From Porphyromonas canoris (lineage in GTDB: Bacteria; Bacteroidota; Bacteroidia; Bacteroidales; Porphyromonadaceae): 64,000 nt of DNA. The notes under the pieces were generated by a model, which saw only the letters and a list, made by a program, of their open reading frames with translations, was not told the DNA's origin and searched no databases. Location: positions 1-64,000 of the forward strand of contig NZ_JQZV01000010.1 in the NCBI RefSeq assembly GCF_000769115.1, read 5' to 3'. The position numbers and the translations under genes are program-made. This document shows positions 17,229 through 27,017 of the stretch, one piece after another; position 1 is the first letter of the stretch; each line of letters opens with the position of its first letter.

Positions 17229-18508
17229 TGATTGCCAAGATTTCAGCAACGGAGAACCTCGGGGGTACGCTCGGCTACAACTTCAAGAAGGTAAATAAGA
17301 AGGAAGCAATACTTCTGCTGGCACATGGCTTGTACCAAAACAGAGCGGGCGAATATACGATGTCGGAGGTACTTGCAGATATGCAGGCATTGATACCCGA
17401 AAAGTGTCGAACAAAGAAAACGGTCTTCCATTGCTCGCTCAATCCCCATCCAGACGAGAAGCTGTCCGATGAAACGCTCTCGCAGATAGCTAAGGAGTAC
17501 ATGGAGGCTCTGGGCTATGGTAAGCAACCCTACATTGTGTTCAAGCACAATGATATCACCCGTGAGCATATACACATCGTATCGCTAAGGGTAGATGGTG
17601 ATGGTCGAAAGATCAATGACAAGTTTGAAGGCAGACGAAGCAAGAAAATTACGGATGCGCTGGAGAAGAAGTACCATCTAATTCCCAGCACAGAGATTAC
17701 AGATAAATCGCTACAAGAGCTCTCAAAGGTGGATATGGCAAAAGGAAATATCAAAGAGCAGGTAGCATCTATAGCTCGTTCTGTTCTGAAGCATTATCGC
17801 TTCTGTTCGTTGGGAGAACTCAATGCGATTCTTTCCCAATACAATCTTGCCGTAGAAGAGGTCAAGACAGAGTTTCGAGGGAAGAAGTACGATGGACTGG
17901 TCTATGTACCGACTGATGATAAAGGCGATAAGGTAAGTACATCCATCCATGCCTCGGAGATTGGTCGTGGTGTGGGCTATACAGCCGTGCAGAATAGGAT
18001 GCAACAATCTAAGCAAGCTATCAAGCCACTGATACCAGCTGTAAGGGAGAAAGTCCTACAAGTAATGCGTACTTCTCCCCAAACAGAGGAAGCACTGCGA
18101 CATCGATTGGAGGAGCAAGGTTTGCGAACGGTTATCCGAAAGAATGAGAGCGGGCGCATCTATGGTATTACGTTCATAGACGATGAGAATGGCATTGCTC
18201 TCAATGGTTCCCGACTAGGCAAGGGGTACTCGGCCAATACATTTAATGCCTACCTCTCCAACCTGACCTACAATCCATTTATGGATGAGACATTGTATGG
18301 TATTTCTTCTTCTCAATTGAAAGAAGCCCCAACTGTTCAACCGTTACAGTCAGATGCGGACGAGGGAGACAGCCTTGTTGATGAACTGGTAGATGACATT
18401 GTCGGTGACCTTCCTCTCGGTAGTAGCAATGATGATTGGAAAGAGGCGGCTTGGCAACGGAAACTTCGCAGGCAGAGCAAGGTTCATCTCAGACGAAGGA
18501 AGAGGTAA
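17228..18508 (+). CDS. mobB: MobB relaxase
   Basis: This 426-residue relaxase is of the Bacteroidetes MobB/MOBP type. It nicks oriT and pilots the transferred strand. The N-terminal domain starts MIAKISATENLGGTLGYNF, with a candidate catalytic Tyr at residue 17. It has the metal-binding motif HNDITREHIHIVSLRVDGDG around residues 105-124 (His-x-His). A basic C-terminal tail (KLRRQSKVHLRRRKR) follows an acidic linker. It is the only relaxase in the window, although three oriT-like sites are present. It is coupled to mobA by a one-base stop/start overlap. Confidence 0.87.
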   Translation: MIAKISATENLGGTLGYNFKKVNKKEAILLLAHGLYQNRAGEYTMSEVLADMQALIPEKCRTKKTVFHCSLNPHPDEKLSDETLSQIAKEYMEALGYGKQPYIVFKHNDITREHIHIVSLRVDGDGRKINDKFEGRRSKKITDALEKKYHLIPSTEITDKSLQELSKVDMAKGNIKEQVASIARSVLKHYRFCSLGELNAILSQYNLAVEEVKTEFRGKKYDGLVYVPTDDKGDKVSTSIHASEIGRGVGYTAVQNRMQQSKQAIKPLIPAVREKVLQVMRTSPQTEEALRHRLEEQGLRTVIRKNESGRIYGITFIDDENGIALNGSRLGKGYSANTFNAYLSNLTYNPFMDETLYGISSSQLKEAPTVQPLQSDADEGDSLVDELVDDIVGDLPLGSSNDDWKEAAWQRKLRRQSKVHLRRRKR

Positions 18509-18800
18509 GTCAAGGCAGGGTGTGATAAAGAGGACGGCATCGCACTCTTCACGGAGGAAATCGGAAATAGAGACGGAGAAAAGAAGAAATCTCCACGGAA
18601 GGACAGAGTGATAGTTCGGAAGAATGAAGTCAAACTTCCGAGGAAATAGATCTCCCCTCCGTGGAAAATAGAAAATGGTCACGTAGGGATCTACTGTTTT
18701 CTCTGTGAAGATACAGTTCGGTGAAAAAGGAAAGCAGCGAAGCCTACGCATTTGACTTTGACGAAATAGTGATTAGACAACGATTAAACAACAGATAACT
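18509..18800. repeat. mobB-mobC gap with CGGAAGAATGAAGT-type repeats
   Basis: This gap of 292 bases has no convincing gene. Around 18,612-18,645 it contains TTCGGAAGAATGAAGT followed by AAACTTCCGAGGAAAT. The same motif occurs twice in the non-coding stretch 27,779-27,830, upstream of the DUF3945 gene. Several CGGAGG/CCTCCG pairs could form hairpins. The function is unknown; it could be a regulatory or RNA element of this element family. Confidence 0.4.
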
Positions 18801-20804
18801 ATGGCACAAGAAGATGATTTGAGAGCATTGGGCAAGATTATGGACTTTATGAGGGGGATCTCTGTACTGTTCCTCCTCATTAACTGCTATTGGTTTTGCT
18901 ATGAAGCATTCCACACCTGGGGCTTGACGCTCTCGGTACTCAATAAGACTCTGATGAACTTTCAACGGACAGCAGGACTCTTCTCTTCGATCCTTTGGAC
19001 GAAGCTCTTTTGTGTGCTGTTCCTTGCCCTTTCTTGCTTAGGAACTCGTGGAGTTAAGGAAGAGAAGATTACTTGGGCTAAGATTTGGACGGTTCTGACT
19101 ATCGGCTTTGTGCTATTCTTCCTCAATTGGTGGCTACTGGCACTTCCGATTGGAGTCGTTGGTGCAGCTTCGCTCTACATCTTCACACTCTCTGTGGGGT
19201 ATATCTGCCTACTGATGGCTGGAGTATGGATGAGTCGCCTGCTGAAAAACAACCTAATGAACGATGTATTCAATACGGAGAATGAGAGTTTTATGCAGGA
19301 GACGAGACTGATGGAGAACGAGTACTCGGTCAATCTGCCGACACGCTTTTACTACAAGAAGAAATGGAACAATGGTTGGATCAATGTGGTCAATCCGTTT
19401 CGAGCTTCAATGGTCTTGGGTACGCCTGGCTCGGGCAAGTCTTTCGCTATCGTAAATAACTACATCAAGCAGCAGATTGAGAAAGGCTTTGCGATGTACA
19501 TCTATGACTACAAGTTCCCCGACCTATCGGAGATTGCCTATAACCATTTACGTACCCATTTGGATGCTTATAAGGTACAACCACAGTTCTTTGTGATTAA
19601 CTTTGATGACCCTCGTAAGTCGCACCGCTGTAATCCCATCAATCCAGCTTTTATGACGGATATATCAGATGCTTACGAGAGTGCTTACACCATCATGCTC
19701 AACCTGAACCGCTCGTGGATTCAGAAGCAGGGTGATTTCTTCGTGGAGTCTCCAATTATCTTGCTTGCAGCTATCATTTGGTTTTTGAAGATATACGAGG
19801 AGGGAAAGTATTGCACCTTTCCCCATGCCATAGAATTCTTGAATCGACCGTATGCCCAGATATTCCCGATACTCACTTCCTACGATGAGCTTGCCAACTA
19901 TCTTTCTCCCTTTATGGATGCGTGGGAGGGAGGGGCGCAGGATCAGTTGCAGGGACAGATTGCCAGTGCCAAGATACCGCTTTCAAGAATGATTTCACCA
20001 GCGCTCTATTGGGTAATGACGGGTGATGATTTCTCGCTCGACATCAACAATCCTAATGAGCCGAAAGTTCTTGTTGTGGGCAATAATCCCGACCGCCAGA
20101 ATATCTATTCGGCAGCCCTCGGACTCTACAATAGTCGCATTGTGAAGCTTATCAATAAGAAGCATCAACTTAAAAGCTCGGTGATTATAGATGAGCTACC
20201 TACTATCTACTTTCGTGGTCTCGATAACCTAATAGCCACAGCCCGAAGTAACAAGGTGGCAGTCTGCTTGGGGTTTCAGGACTTCTCTCAGCTTACCCGT
20301 GACTATGGGGATAAGGAGAGTAAAGTGATACAGAACACCGTGGGCAATGTTTTTAGCGGGCAAGTTGTAGGTGAAACGGCTAAGACGCTTTCCGAGCGTT
20401 TTGGCAAAGTGCTTCAGCAACGGCAGTCCATGACCATCAATCGTAACGACAAGTCCACATCTATATCTACGCAGATGGATAGCTTGATCCCTGCAAGTAA
20501 GATTAGTAACCTTACACAAGGTATGTTCGTTGGGGCTGTCTCTGACAATTTCGATGAACGCATCGATCAGAAAATCTTCCACGCTGAGATCGTTGTGGAT
20601 GTTGCCAAGGTCTCTGCTGAAACGAAAGCTTACCAGCCTATCCCCATCATAGCGGACTTTACAAACGAAAATGGCTCCGACAGTCTGCGTGAGACTATTG
20701 AAGCCAATTATCGCCAAGTCAAGCAAGAGGTGCTATCCCTCGTAGACTCTGAGACTGCTCGTATCAAAGCTGACCCAACACTCAGGAACTTACTTAGGGA
20801 GTAG
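18801..20804 (+). CDS. mobC: VirD4/TraG-type coupling protein (MobC)
   Basis: This 667-residue coupling ATPase brings the relaxase-DNA complex to the mating channel. The N-terminal region has four hydrophobic segments (about residues 18-150, for example LFLINCYWFCYEAF and VLFFLNWWLLALPIG). Next come Walker A (VLGTPGSGKSFAIV, about residue 205), Walker B region SSVIIDELPTIYFRGLD, and the VCLGFQDFSQLTRDYG sensor segment typical of TraG/VirD4 proteins of Bacteroidetes. It follows mobB after a 292-base gap. It is distinct from the VirB4-like TraG of the tra operon. Confidence 0.88.
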   Translation: MAQEDDLRALGKIMDFMRGISVLFLLINCYWFCYEAFHTWGLTLSVLNKTLMNFQRTAGLFSSILWTKLFCVLFLALSCLGTRGVKEEKITWAKIWTVLTIGFVLFFLNWWLLALPIGVVGAASLYIFTLSVGYICLLMAGVWMSRLLKNNLMNDVFNTENESFMQETRLMENEYSVNLPTRFYYKKKWNNGWINVVNPFRASMVLGTPGSGKSFAIVNNYIKQQIEKGFAMYIYDYKFPDLSEIAYNHLRTHLDAYKVQPQFFVINFDDPRKSHRCNPINPAFMTDISDAYESAYTIMLNLNRSWIQKQGDFFVESPIILLAAIIWFLKIYEEGKYCTFPHAIEFLNRPYAQIFPILTSYDELANYLSPFMDAWEGGAQDQLQGQIASAKIPLSRMISPALYWVMTGDDFSLDINNPNEPKVLVVGNNPDRQNIYSAALGLYNSRIVKLINKKHQLKSSVIIDELPTIYFRGLDNLIATARSNKVAVCLGFQDFSQLTRDYGDKESKVIQNTVGNVFSGQVVGETAKTLSERFGKVLQQRQSMTINRNDKSTSISTQMDSLIPASKISNLTQGMFVGAVSDNFDERIDQKIFHAEIVVDVAKVSAETKAYQPIPIIADFTNENGSDSLRETIEANYRQVKQEVLSLVDSETARIKADPTLRNLLRE

Positions 20805-20889
20805 TTAAAGGTGTTATCCCCTCAAAAAAATAGGATAAGATAAATTGATCCACCGCTGATAGTTGTGCAGTCTCAATAATTCGATTCAT

Positions 20890-21204
20890 TCATACCTTTA
20901 GGAACTCATCAAGAACGTCGTTGATAGAAATATCCACTCGCTCCAAATCAATTACTCGTGAGTTGTGAAGTTTTCGACTTAGCATTCTTGGCAATCCATA
21001 TTCTTCAAGCTGAAATACTAGTGGAGGAAGAAATAGATTTGATACCTTTGTTATGAATGGAGTTATACCTACATCACAAAGGAGTATACGCTTAGAAATC
21101 ACATTGATGCTACGTAGTAAAGAAACAAAGTTGAAGCTAACAAGCTTCTCAAATTCAAAATAATCTTCGATGGAGATTTCATCTGAAGTGACCGTTGCAG
21201 ACAC
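20890..21204 (-). pseudogene. Unrecognised gene fragment, about 104 residues
   Basis: The only start is a GTG at 21204. The frame stays open 14 more codons upstream, without an ATG, to stops near 21,245. The product (EDYFEFEKLVSFNFVSLLRS, then LLCDVGITPFITK and RKLHNSRVIDLERVDIS) looks like a real protein, but I do not recognise the family. It seems to be a C-terminal remnant. It sits exactly between the mob genes and the arsenic cargo, where insertion scars are expected. Confidence 0.35.
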
Positions 21205-21358
21205 TCTACGACATCGAGAACTACCTCTATTGAAATATTCTAGTTATCAACATTTACTTTTTCATAGATAGTACAGTCCATGTTTTTATAAATACTTCAA
21301 AATCAATTTCATTGTTCATATTGTTGCGGTTGTCTTGGTGCCGAAAGATATATCTTAA

Positions 21359-21382
21359 TTCTGGCTTTTGTAAAAGGCAGAA
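21359..21382 (-). terminator. Hairpin at the end of the ars operon
   Basis: Arms TTCTGGCTTTT and AAAAGGCAGAA (one mismatch) enclose a 2-base loop about 80 bases beyond the acr3 stop. A second, wider pair, CTTGGTGC (21334-21341) and GCACCAAG (21413-21420), encloses it. This is the likely transcription end of the ars operon, or an end of the inserted ars segment. Apart from this hairpin, nothing is seen between 21,205 and 21,461. Confidence 0.45.
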
Positions 21383-21461
21383 TGCCGGAAACGTTAGGAA
21401 CAAACATTTCCAGCACCAAGCCTTTTTACGATAAAGTTAGATTAAGACTTTTGCCCTATTG

Positions 21462-22508
21462 TTATTCTGTAGCCGGAAACCAGCTTCGTGTGTTATTGGC
21501 AATCCTTACTAACATCAACATCACCGGAACTTCGACTAGTACGCCCACCACCGTAGCTAATGCAGCCCCGGACTGTAAACCAAAAAGAGAAATAGCCACA
21601 GCAACTGACAATTCAAAGAAATTACTTGCCCCAATCATTCCGGCAGGTGCGGCAACATCATGGGGTAATTTCCACCATTTCGCCCAACCGTAAGCAACGA
21701 AGAATATCAGAACCGTTTGCAACACAAGCGGAACTGCAATCAATAAGATATGCAGGGGATTGTTCAGTATCGTTTCTCCTTGAAAGGAAAACAGGATAAT
21801 AAGCGTTAATAGCAATCCAGCTACCGTATAATTATCAAATTTCTTAATAAATACGTTATTGAAATAGTCCACTCCTTTGCGACGAATAACCATTATACGG
21901 GTAATAACCCCGGCAGCAAGTGGTATCACAACAAATAATACTACGGATAACAGCAGAGTGTCCCACGGGATAGATACGCCACCAACTCCCAGCAGGAAAG
22001 CTACAATAGGCGCAAATGCTACTAATATGATTAAATCGTTTACCGCAACCTGTACCAGCGTGTAAGCGGCATCGCCTTTCGTTAAGTAACTCCATACAAA
22101 TACCATCGCCGTACAAGGTGCAGCCCCCAATAATACCGCCCCGGCTAAATATTCTTCGGCTAACCCGGCAGGTATAAAGGTTTTGAAAACCACATAGAAG
22201 AAGATATAAGCTATTCCAAACATGGTAAACGGCTTTATCAGCCAGTTTGTAACGCAAGTCACCATTATCCCTTTCGGACGCTTGCCAACATTCTTAACGC
22301 TTTGAAAATCCACTTTTAGCATCATTGGATAAATCATTAACCAAATTAGAATGGCCACGGGTATAGACACATTGGCATACTCGAATTTGCTTAATGTTTG
22401 CGGAATTAGTGGAAGCCATTGTCCTACTGCAATTCCTATAATGATACATAAAGTAACCCAGATTGTTAGGTATTTCTCAAACAATCCAATGCCTTGATTT
22501 TTTTCCAT
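21462..22508 (-). CDS. acr3: ACR3-family arsenite efflux permease
   Basis: This 348-residue membrane permease has about ten hydrophobic helices and exports arsenite, possibly energised by ArsA. The ACR3 signature is present: GAAPCTAMVFVWSYLTKGD with the conserved helix-4 Cys, FFELSVAVAI and VVGVLVEVPVMLML with the conserved Glu. It is the last gene of the ars operon, 11 bases after the cation transporter gene. Its sequence is typical of the ACR3 group often called ArsB in Bacteroidetes annotations. Confidence 0.93.
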   Translation of the reverse strand: MEKNQGIGLFEKYLTIWVTLCIIIGIAVGQWLPLIPQTLSKFEYANVSIPVAILIWLMIYPMMLKVDFQSVKNVGKRPKGIMVTCVTNWLIKPFTMFGIAYIFFYVVFKTFIPAGLAEEYLAGAVLLGAAPCTAMVFVWSYLTKGDAAYTLVQVAVNDLIILVAFAPIVAFLLGVGGVSIPWDTLLLSVVLFVVIPLAAGVITRIMVIRRKGVDYFNNVFIKKFDNYTVAGLLLTLIILFSFQGETILNNPLHILLIAVPLVLQTVLIFFVAYGWAKWWKLPHDVAAPAGMIGASNFFELSVAVAISLFGLQSGAALATVVGVLVEVPVMLMLVRIANNTRSWFPATE

Positions 22509-22519
22509 ATGTTATAGTT

Positions 22520-23320
22520 TTACTTTGAGAGTTTCAGTATGCGTATCGCGCCTCTAATGACGATGAGAAAGACAATGATGCCTATGATCAAATCAGGGGC
22601 GTTGCTGTTCAATAGTCCAACCAACAGCCCTGCAACGATGACTCCTATATTGACAATGACATCGTTGGCTGAGAAAATAACACTGGCTTGTATGTGGGCC
22701 TCCTTGCTCTTTGTGCGCTGCAACAACCATAGAGAGGCTGTATTGGCGATTAGTGCAATGAACGAGATGACAATCATAACTAAAAAGTCTGGGGGCGTTT
22801 CGAGGCCCATAAAGCGTTTGATAACTTCGATGAGCCCCAATACAGCCAGTGAAATTTGAAGGTAGCCACTGAGTTTTGCTACTTTTTGCTGACGGGCTAT
22901 AGTTGTTCCAACAGCCATCAGACTCATGCCGTAAACCAAAGCATCTGCCAACATATCCAAACTGTCTGCGACCAAGCCCATCGACTGGGAGATGATGCCT
23001 GTTGTGGCTTCTATGATGAAACATAGAAAGTTGATGACGAGCACCCAACACAACGCCCGTCTCTGAACTTTGGAGGTGGTTTCAGACTTTGCTTCATCGC
23101 AGAGAGAAGATGCTGTTAGCTTGGCACCGAGGTTTAATGTTTCAAGCTGTTCCTGAATCGACTTCACTTCCCCGTGATGGATGACAACTAAGGTTCTTTC
23201 CGCCAAGTCGAAATCGAGACGCTCCACTAAGGGGCTATTGCCTAATTTCAGACGGATTAAATTTTCCTCGCATGGGCAATCCATCTTTGGAACATTGAAC
23301 TTAGAGATATATTGGTGCAT
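22520..23320 (-). CDS. Cation diffusion facilitator with N-terminal metal-binding domain
   Basis: This is a 266-residue protein. Residues 1-70 form an HMA-like domain with KMDCPCEENLIRLKL, and LDFDLAERTLVVIHHGEV provides the fold's strands. Residues 85-266 are a CDF transporter with six helices, including GLVADSLDMLADALVYG and FSANDVIVNIGVIVAG, the two Asp-bearing helices of the family. It should export a divalent metal such as zinc, cobalt or cadmium; the ion is not predictable. It is placed inside the ars operon, touching arsC and 11 bases from acr3, so it is co-expressed with arsenic resistance. Confidence 0.8.
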   Translation of the reverse strand: MHQYISKFNVPKMDCPCEENLIRLKLGNSPLVERLDFDLAERTLVVIHHGEVKSIQEQLETLNLGAKLTASSLCDEAKSETTSKVQRRALCWVLVINFLCFIIEATTGIISQSMGLVADSLDMLADALVYGMSLMAVGTTIARQQKVAKLSGYLQISLAVLGLIEVIKRFMGLETPPDFLVMIVISFIALIANTASLWLLQRTKSKEAHIQASVIFSANDVIVNIGVIVAGLLVGLLNSNAPDLIIGIIVFLIVIRGAIRILKLSK

Positions 23321-23748
23321 TATTCTTGTTCTCCTTGGATATGGTCGATGTAGAACTGATAGAAGCGGGCTTTTATTTCATCCCGTACCCGATGAAATTC
23401 ACTGTTTATAAACTCCGGCGTTCCGGTTGCTTCTGATGGGTCGTCAAATCCTATATGCAGCCTGTTCCTTACTTCACCCGTAAACATCGGGCAGCTTTCG
23501 TTTGCCCCACCGCAGACCGTAATAACATAGTCCCATTCCTGTCCTATATATAGGTTTACACTTTTAGGGGTATGGTGGGTTAAATCTATACCCATTTCAT
23601 CCATAACCTTTACCGCCATCGGATTAACCTTTTCAGCAGGTTTTGTTCCTGCTGAAAAGACATCCAGTTTATTGTCAAATGATTGCAAAAAGCCATGTGC
23701 CATTTGGCTGCGGCAGCTATTTCCTGTACAAAGAATTAAAATCTTCAT
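23320..23748 (-). CDS. arsC: Thioredoxin-coupled arsenate reductase ArsC
   Basis: This 142-residue enzyme belongs to the low-molecular-weight phosphatase fold. It reduces arsenate to arsenite. The P-loop is CTGNSCRSQMAHG (Cys-X5-Arg, residues 7-13). The further cysteines in TVCGGANESCPMF match the Cys82/Cys89 relay of thioredoxin-linked ArsC. The FDDPSEATG acid loop is also present. The gene starts 4 bases after arsA and its stop overlaps the start of the cation transporter. Confidence 0.93.
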   Translation of the reverse strand: MKILILCTGNSCRSQMAHGFLQSFDNKLDVFSAGTKPAEKVNPMAVKVMDEMGIDLTHHTPKSVNLYIGQEWDYVITVCGGANESCPMFTGEVRNRLHIGFDDPSEATGTPEFINSEFHRVRDEIKARFYQFYIDHIQGEQE

Positions 23749-23752
23749 GTTT

Positions 23753-25465
23753 TTAGTTGTTTTTCCAAGCTATCAGGGCAGCATTTCCCTTTGATAATTC
23801 TTCTACTTTCTTAATCCAAGCCAATTCATTTTGCGCCTTTGCCCGCAAGAAAGAATTTTCGGTGCCTGTTAATGACAAGCAAGCATTCACGACCCACCAT
23901 TTATTATTAATCCCGGCACGTTGTAAATCCATTTGCAAACGTTCGGCTTCAAAAACGGGTGTTGCTTCGGGCAGGGTCACAATAACGACTTCTGTTTCCT
24001 GCTGGTTTCTCAAACGTGGTAACAGCTTTCTTACAGAAACGGGAGTGTCGCCATGTGTACGTTGCACTTCTTTATGGTAACTTTCCGTTGCATCCAGCAA
24101 TAACAACGTGTGTCCGGTAGGTGCGGTATCAATCACTACGACTTCATTTTCCGCCTTATCGACAATTTCAGCGAAAGCCCGGAATACTGCGATTTCCTGT
24201 GTACACGGTGAACGTAAATCTTCCTCTATATATTCCATATCTTCGGCAGTCATTGTTTCCGCAGCTTTACTGCGAACCTCGTTTTTATAGGCTTCCAATA
24301 CTTCCGCTTCATCAATACGGCTTACCGTAATGCCCGCCTGAACAGCAAGGTTATAATTCAGATGGTTTGCCGGGTCGGTGGTGGTAAGATGTACCTTTGC
24401 GCCAAGTTTTGTTAATTTCAGGGCTATTTCAGTGGCTAAAGTGGTTTTTCCCACGCCGCCTTTTCCCATAGTAAAAACAACCCTTTTCCCTGACTGATAA
24501 AGGTCGTTTACCAGTTCATCTACCCCTTTGGCATCGGTAATCCGCTGATAATTCGCATCATTTGTTAAATTATCATCGTGAAGCATCCGACGGATATTCG
24601 CAATATTAGATAAATTGTATGACCGTAAAGGAACATAATAAGACGGATATGCCAGCAGTTCCGCAGGGATCTGTTTCAGAGCGTTTTGCTGCCTGTCATA
24701 TATCTGTTTCGATACGCTGTCGGCTTCATCTAATTGCAGCAAAAGCCCGTTGATTACCAATAGCTGGTTTTTAATTCCCAGTAATTGCAATTCATGTGAA
24801 GAACGTGCGGCTTCTTTTAATGGTGCGATTTCAGGACGACTAACCAACACTAAGCGGGTTGCGTTTGCATCCGAAAGTGTTTCAACCGCCTGCTTATAGA
24901 TACCTTTCCGTTCTTCCAAACCGGATAATTGACCTAAGCAAGATGCACCGTGCGTACTCTCACTAATAAATGTACTCCACGCTGACGGCAGTTGTAGCAT
25001 TCGTAACGTGTGTCCCGTGGGGGCTGTATCAAAGATGATATGGTCGTATTCCTTTGCTTTATTGGCATCCGTGATAAAATCGGAAAACTGGTTAAAAGCC
25101 GCAATTTCTACCGTGCAAGAGCCTGAAAGTTGTTCTTCCATATTCTGAATAACACTTTCGGGCAGTTGTCCCCGGAAAGGAGCAATAACGCTTTCCCTGT
25201 ATTCGGCTGCGGCTTGTTCCGGGTCGAGATTAACGACCGTTAAGCCGGGTACTTCTTGAATATCCGTACCGTGTCCGTTCAGTGTTTGATTAAACACGTC
25301 TTGCAGGTTTGAAGCCGGGTCTGTACTGATAAGAAGTATTTTCTTTCCATTATCTGCCAAACCTACCGCAGTAGCACAAGCAATCGAAGTTTTTCCTACA
25401 CCGCCCTTTCCGGTAAAGAAAAGGTATTTCGTCAAATCTATATCTGATAAATTGAATGTTTCCAT
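23753..25465 (-). CDS. arsA: Arsenite-stimulated efflux ATPase ArsA
   Basis: This 570-residue duplicated ATPase energises arsenite efflux. The A1 half has the P-loop FTGKGGVGKTSIACA (residue about 18) and DTAPTGHTLRML. The A2 half repeats both (MGKGGVGKTTLATEIAL, DTAPTGHTLLLL). Candidate metalloid-binding cysteines lie in SGSCTVEIAAF and RSPCTQEIAVF at equivalent places in the halves. It follows arsD by 25 bases and precedes arsC by 4. In combination with ACR3 it should form a high-affinity pump, with ArsD delivering arsenite. Confidence 0.94.
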   Translation of the reverse strand: METFNLSDIDLTKYLFFTGKGGVGKTSIACATAVGLADNGKKILLISTDPASNLQDVFNQTLNGHGTDIQEVPGLTVVNLDPEQAAAEYRESVIAPFRGQLPESVIQNMEEQLSGSCTVEIAAFNQFSDFITDANKAKEYDHIIFDTAPTGHTLRMLQLPSAWSTFISESTHGASCLGQLSGLEERKGIYKQAVETLSDANATRLVLVSRPEIAPLKEAARSSHELQLLGIKNQLLVINGLLLQLDEADSVSKQIYDRQQNALKQIPAELLAYPSYYVPLRSYNLSNIANIRRMLHDDNLTNDANYQRITDAKGVDELVNDLYQSGKRVVFTMGKGGVGKTTLATEIALKLTKLGAKVHLTTTDPANHLNYNLAVQAGITVSRIDEAEVLEAYKNEVRSKAAETMTAEDMEYIEEDLRSPCTQEIAVFRAFAEIVDKAENEVVVIDTAPTGHTLLLLDATESYHKEVQRTHGDTPVSVRKLLPRLRNQQETEVVIVTLPEATPVFEAERLQMDLQRAGINNKWWVVNACLSLTGTENSFLRAKAQNELAWIKKVEELSKGNAALIAWKNN

Positions 25466-25490
25466 TTTTATATAATTAGCTGGTGAATAC

Positions 25491-25817
25491 TCATTTTACC
25501 GGCATATAATCCAAATTGATACCCGTCCATTCACTCATTTGTTTGGTGGTAGGGTAGGTTTTTGAAACGGCGATTTCGCCGTCCACTAAAGTAATAGGCA
25601 GTGCATCCGCCCCATGTTTTTGCAGATGCTCGTTTACTGTTTTATTACTTACATATACTTGCGGTTCGTCACGTAAATTGTGACGGGTAACGATGATACC
25701 CTGTTTCTTCAATGTTTCAATAACAACCGCAATACGCATTAATTCAGGGTCAATATTTGTTCCACAAAGACCCGTAGGGCAACACATTGCCGGGTCGAAA
25801 ATTTCTATCTTTTTCAT
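25491..25817 (-). CDS. arsD: Arsenite metallochaperone ArsD
   Basis: This 108-residue protein transfers arsenite to ArsA. The family's vicinal cysteine pair and third cysteine are present near the N-terminus (PAMCCPTGLCG, residues 12, 13 and 18). The thioredoxin-like fold follows, with LPITLVDGEIAVSKTYPT. No C-terminal extra cysteine pairs are seen, as in many short ArsD proteins. It is 35 bases after arsG and 25 before arsA. Confidence 0.92.
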   Translation of the reverse strand: MKKIEIFDPAMCCPTGLCGTNIDPELMRIAVVIETLKKQGIIVTRHNLRDEPQVYVSNKTVNEHLQKHGADALPITLVDGEIAVSKTYPTTKQMSEWTGINLDYMPVK

Positions 25818-25852
25818 ACTGTTTTTTATTTAAAATGATACTCTATGTTTAT

Positions 25853-26560
25853 TTATAGATAAAAGACTACTGCATAATAAATTCCTACCGCAATAAAGAG
25901 AATGGCAACAATTCTACGAAACCATTTCTCAAATATTTGTATCCGGTTATAAAACTTACCCAGTCTGGCAACACTGTACGCTAAAATCCATGCAACAAGG
26001 ATTACGGGTAATCCCGTAGCAATAGCATAAATTACAGGCAAGAGATACCCACCCGTTTCCGCTGCTGACAATGGCATAAGCATACCGAAATAAAATACTC
26101 CACTGGTAGGACAAAAAGCAAGGGCGAATAAAATACCCAATAGCATAGCCCCCCAACCGCCTTTAGTTCTCTTTTTCAAACTTTCACCGCCGATATTGAT
26201 TTTCGGCAGATTGAGTTTTATTATATCGAGCATAAATATTCCAATGATGATTAACGCCGGAGCAATCAGCATTTCCCCGTACTTACTTACAGCTTTTTGA
26301 ACCATAAACATACTTGCTCCCTCACGGAGAATAGGAATAAGGATAAAGCCAAGAACCGTATAGCTTACTATTCTGCCGAAAGTATAAAGCAATCCGTTTA
26401 TAAATATTCGGTGACGGCTTTCTATGTCCTTACTAATAAATCCTATTGCCGTTATATTAGTCGCTAACGGACACGGACTGACTGCCGTTAAAATCCCCAA
26501 TATAAAAGCTGTAATAGCAGGAATAGAACTGTTATCTAATAGCGATTGAAGAAAATCCAT
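25853..26560 (-). CDS. arsG: ArsG-type CcdA/DsbD-like membrane protein
   Basis: This 235-residue membrane protein has six hydrophobic segments and the two cysteine-proline motifs of the CcdA/DsbD electron-transfer family: VSPCPLATNITAIGF and ALAFCPTSGVFYFGML. In Bacteroides ars operons this gene is annotated as an ArsG-family organoarsenical efflux or redox protein. It may pass electrons across the membrane to the exported thioredoxin-like ArsF encoded just before it. The two genes are separated by a single base, which supports joint function. The transport substrate is not proven by sequence. Confidence 0.8.
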   Translation of the reverse strand: MDFLQSLLDNSSIPAITAFILGILTAVSPCPLATNITAIGFISKDIESRHRIFINGLLYTFGRIVSYTVLGFILIPILREGASMFMVQKAVSKYGEMLIAPALIIIGIFMLDIIKLNLPKINIGGESLKKRTKGGWGAMLLGILFALAFCPTSGVFYFGMLMPLSAAETGGYLLPVIYAIATGLPVILVAWILAYSVARLGKFYNRIQIFEKWFRRIVAILFIAVGIYYAVVFYL

Positions 26561-26561
26561 C

Positions 26562-27005
26562 TTACAACTGTTTTAACAATTCGTCAATCTTGCTTTTAAT
26601 TCCCTCTTTAAACTTGTCCGGTGCATTTTTCGCATTGGAAAAACTAAACTCGGTCATGTTGTTTACATACTCTTTGCCGTCTTTCCAACTGTTTACAAAC
26701 AAAGACGACCATGTAACTTCGTACTTGTCTGCAATCGCTTCATTTTCTTTCTTTGAAATATCTATCACTTTATAGATAATTTTACCGTCTGCTTTTTCTT
26801 TTGAATAAAGGCTGTCCAAAAGGGCTGCTGTATTTGTTTCTATCGCCCGGCAAGTGATACACCGTTGTGCTCCATGAAAATAAAGAACCTCTATGCGGTT
26901 AGACTGTATTTCTTCGGCTTGGTTTTCTCCGGTCTTTTTCTTTGAACCATTACCGCAGGAAACTAAGACCAGCGTTGCAATCAGTAGATAAAATAATTTT
27001 CTCAT
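26562..27005 (-). CDS. arsF: ArsF-type exported thioredoxin-like lipoprotein
   Basis: This 147-residue protein has a signal peptide and lipobox (LVLVSC, Cys about 17), a charged linker, then a thioredoxin-like domain with the active site HGAQRCITCRAIE (Cys-x-x-Cys). The next half carries the family's WSSLFVNSWKDGKEYV segment. It is annotated in Bacteroides as ArsF, linked to organoarsenical or nitrophenyl reduction. A role as periplasmic dithiol partner of ArsG is inferred from the gene order. It follows arsE by 12 bases. Confidence 0.8.
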   Translation of the reverse strand: MRKLFYLLIATLVLVSCGNGSKKKTGENQAEEIQSNRIEVLYFHGAQRCITCRAIETNTAALLDSLYSKEKADGKIIYKVIDISKKENEAIADKYEVTWSSLFVNSWKDGKEYVNNMTEFSFSNAKNAPDKFKEGIKSKIDELLKQL

Positions 27006-27017
27006 AGTTCATCATTT

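Noticed and set aside
20890-21204. Full functional gene at this place
   Set aside because: Only a GTG start without ribosome binding site, frame open upstream without ATG; better explained as a fragment.
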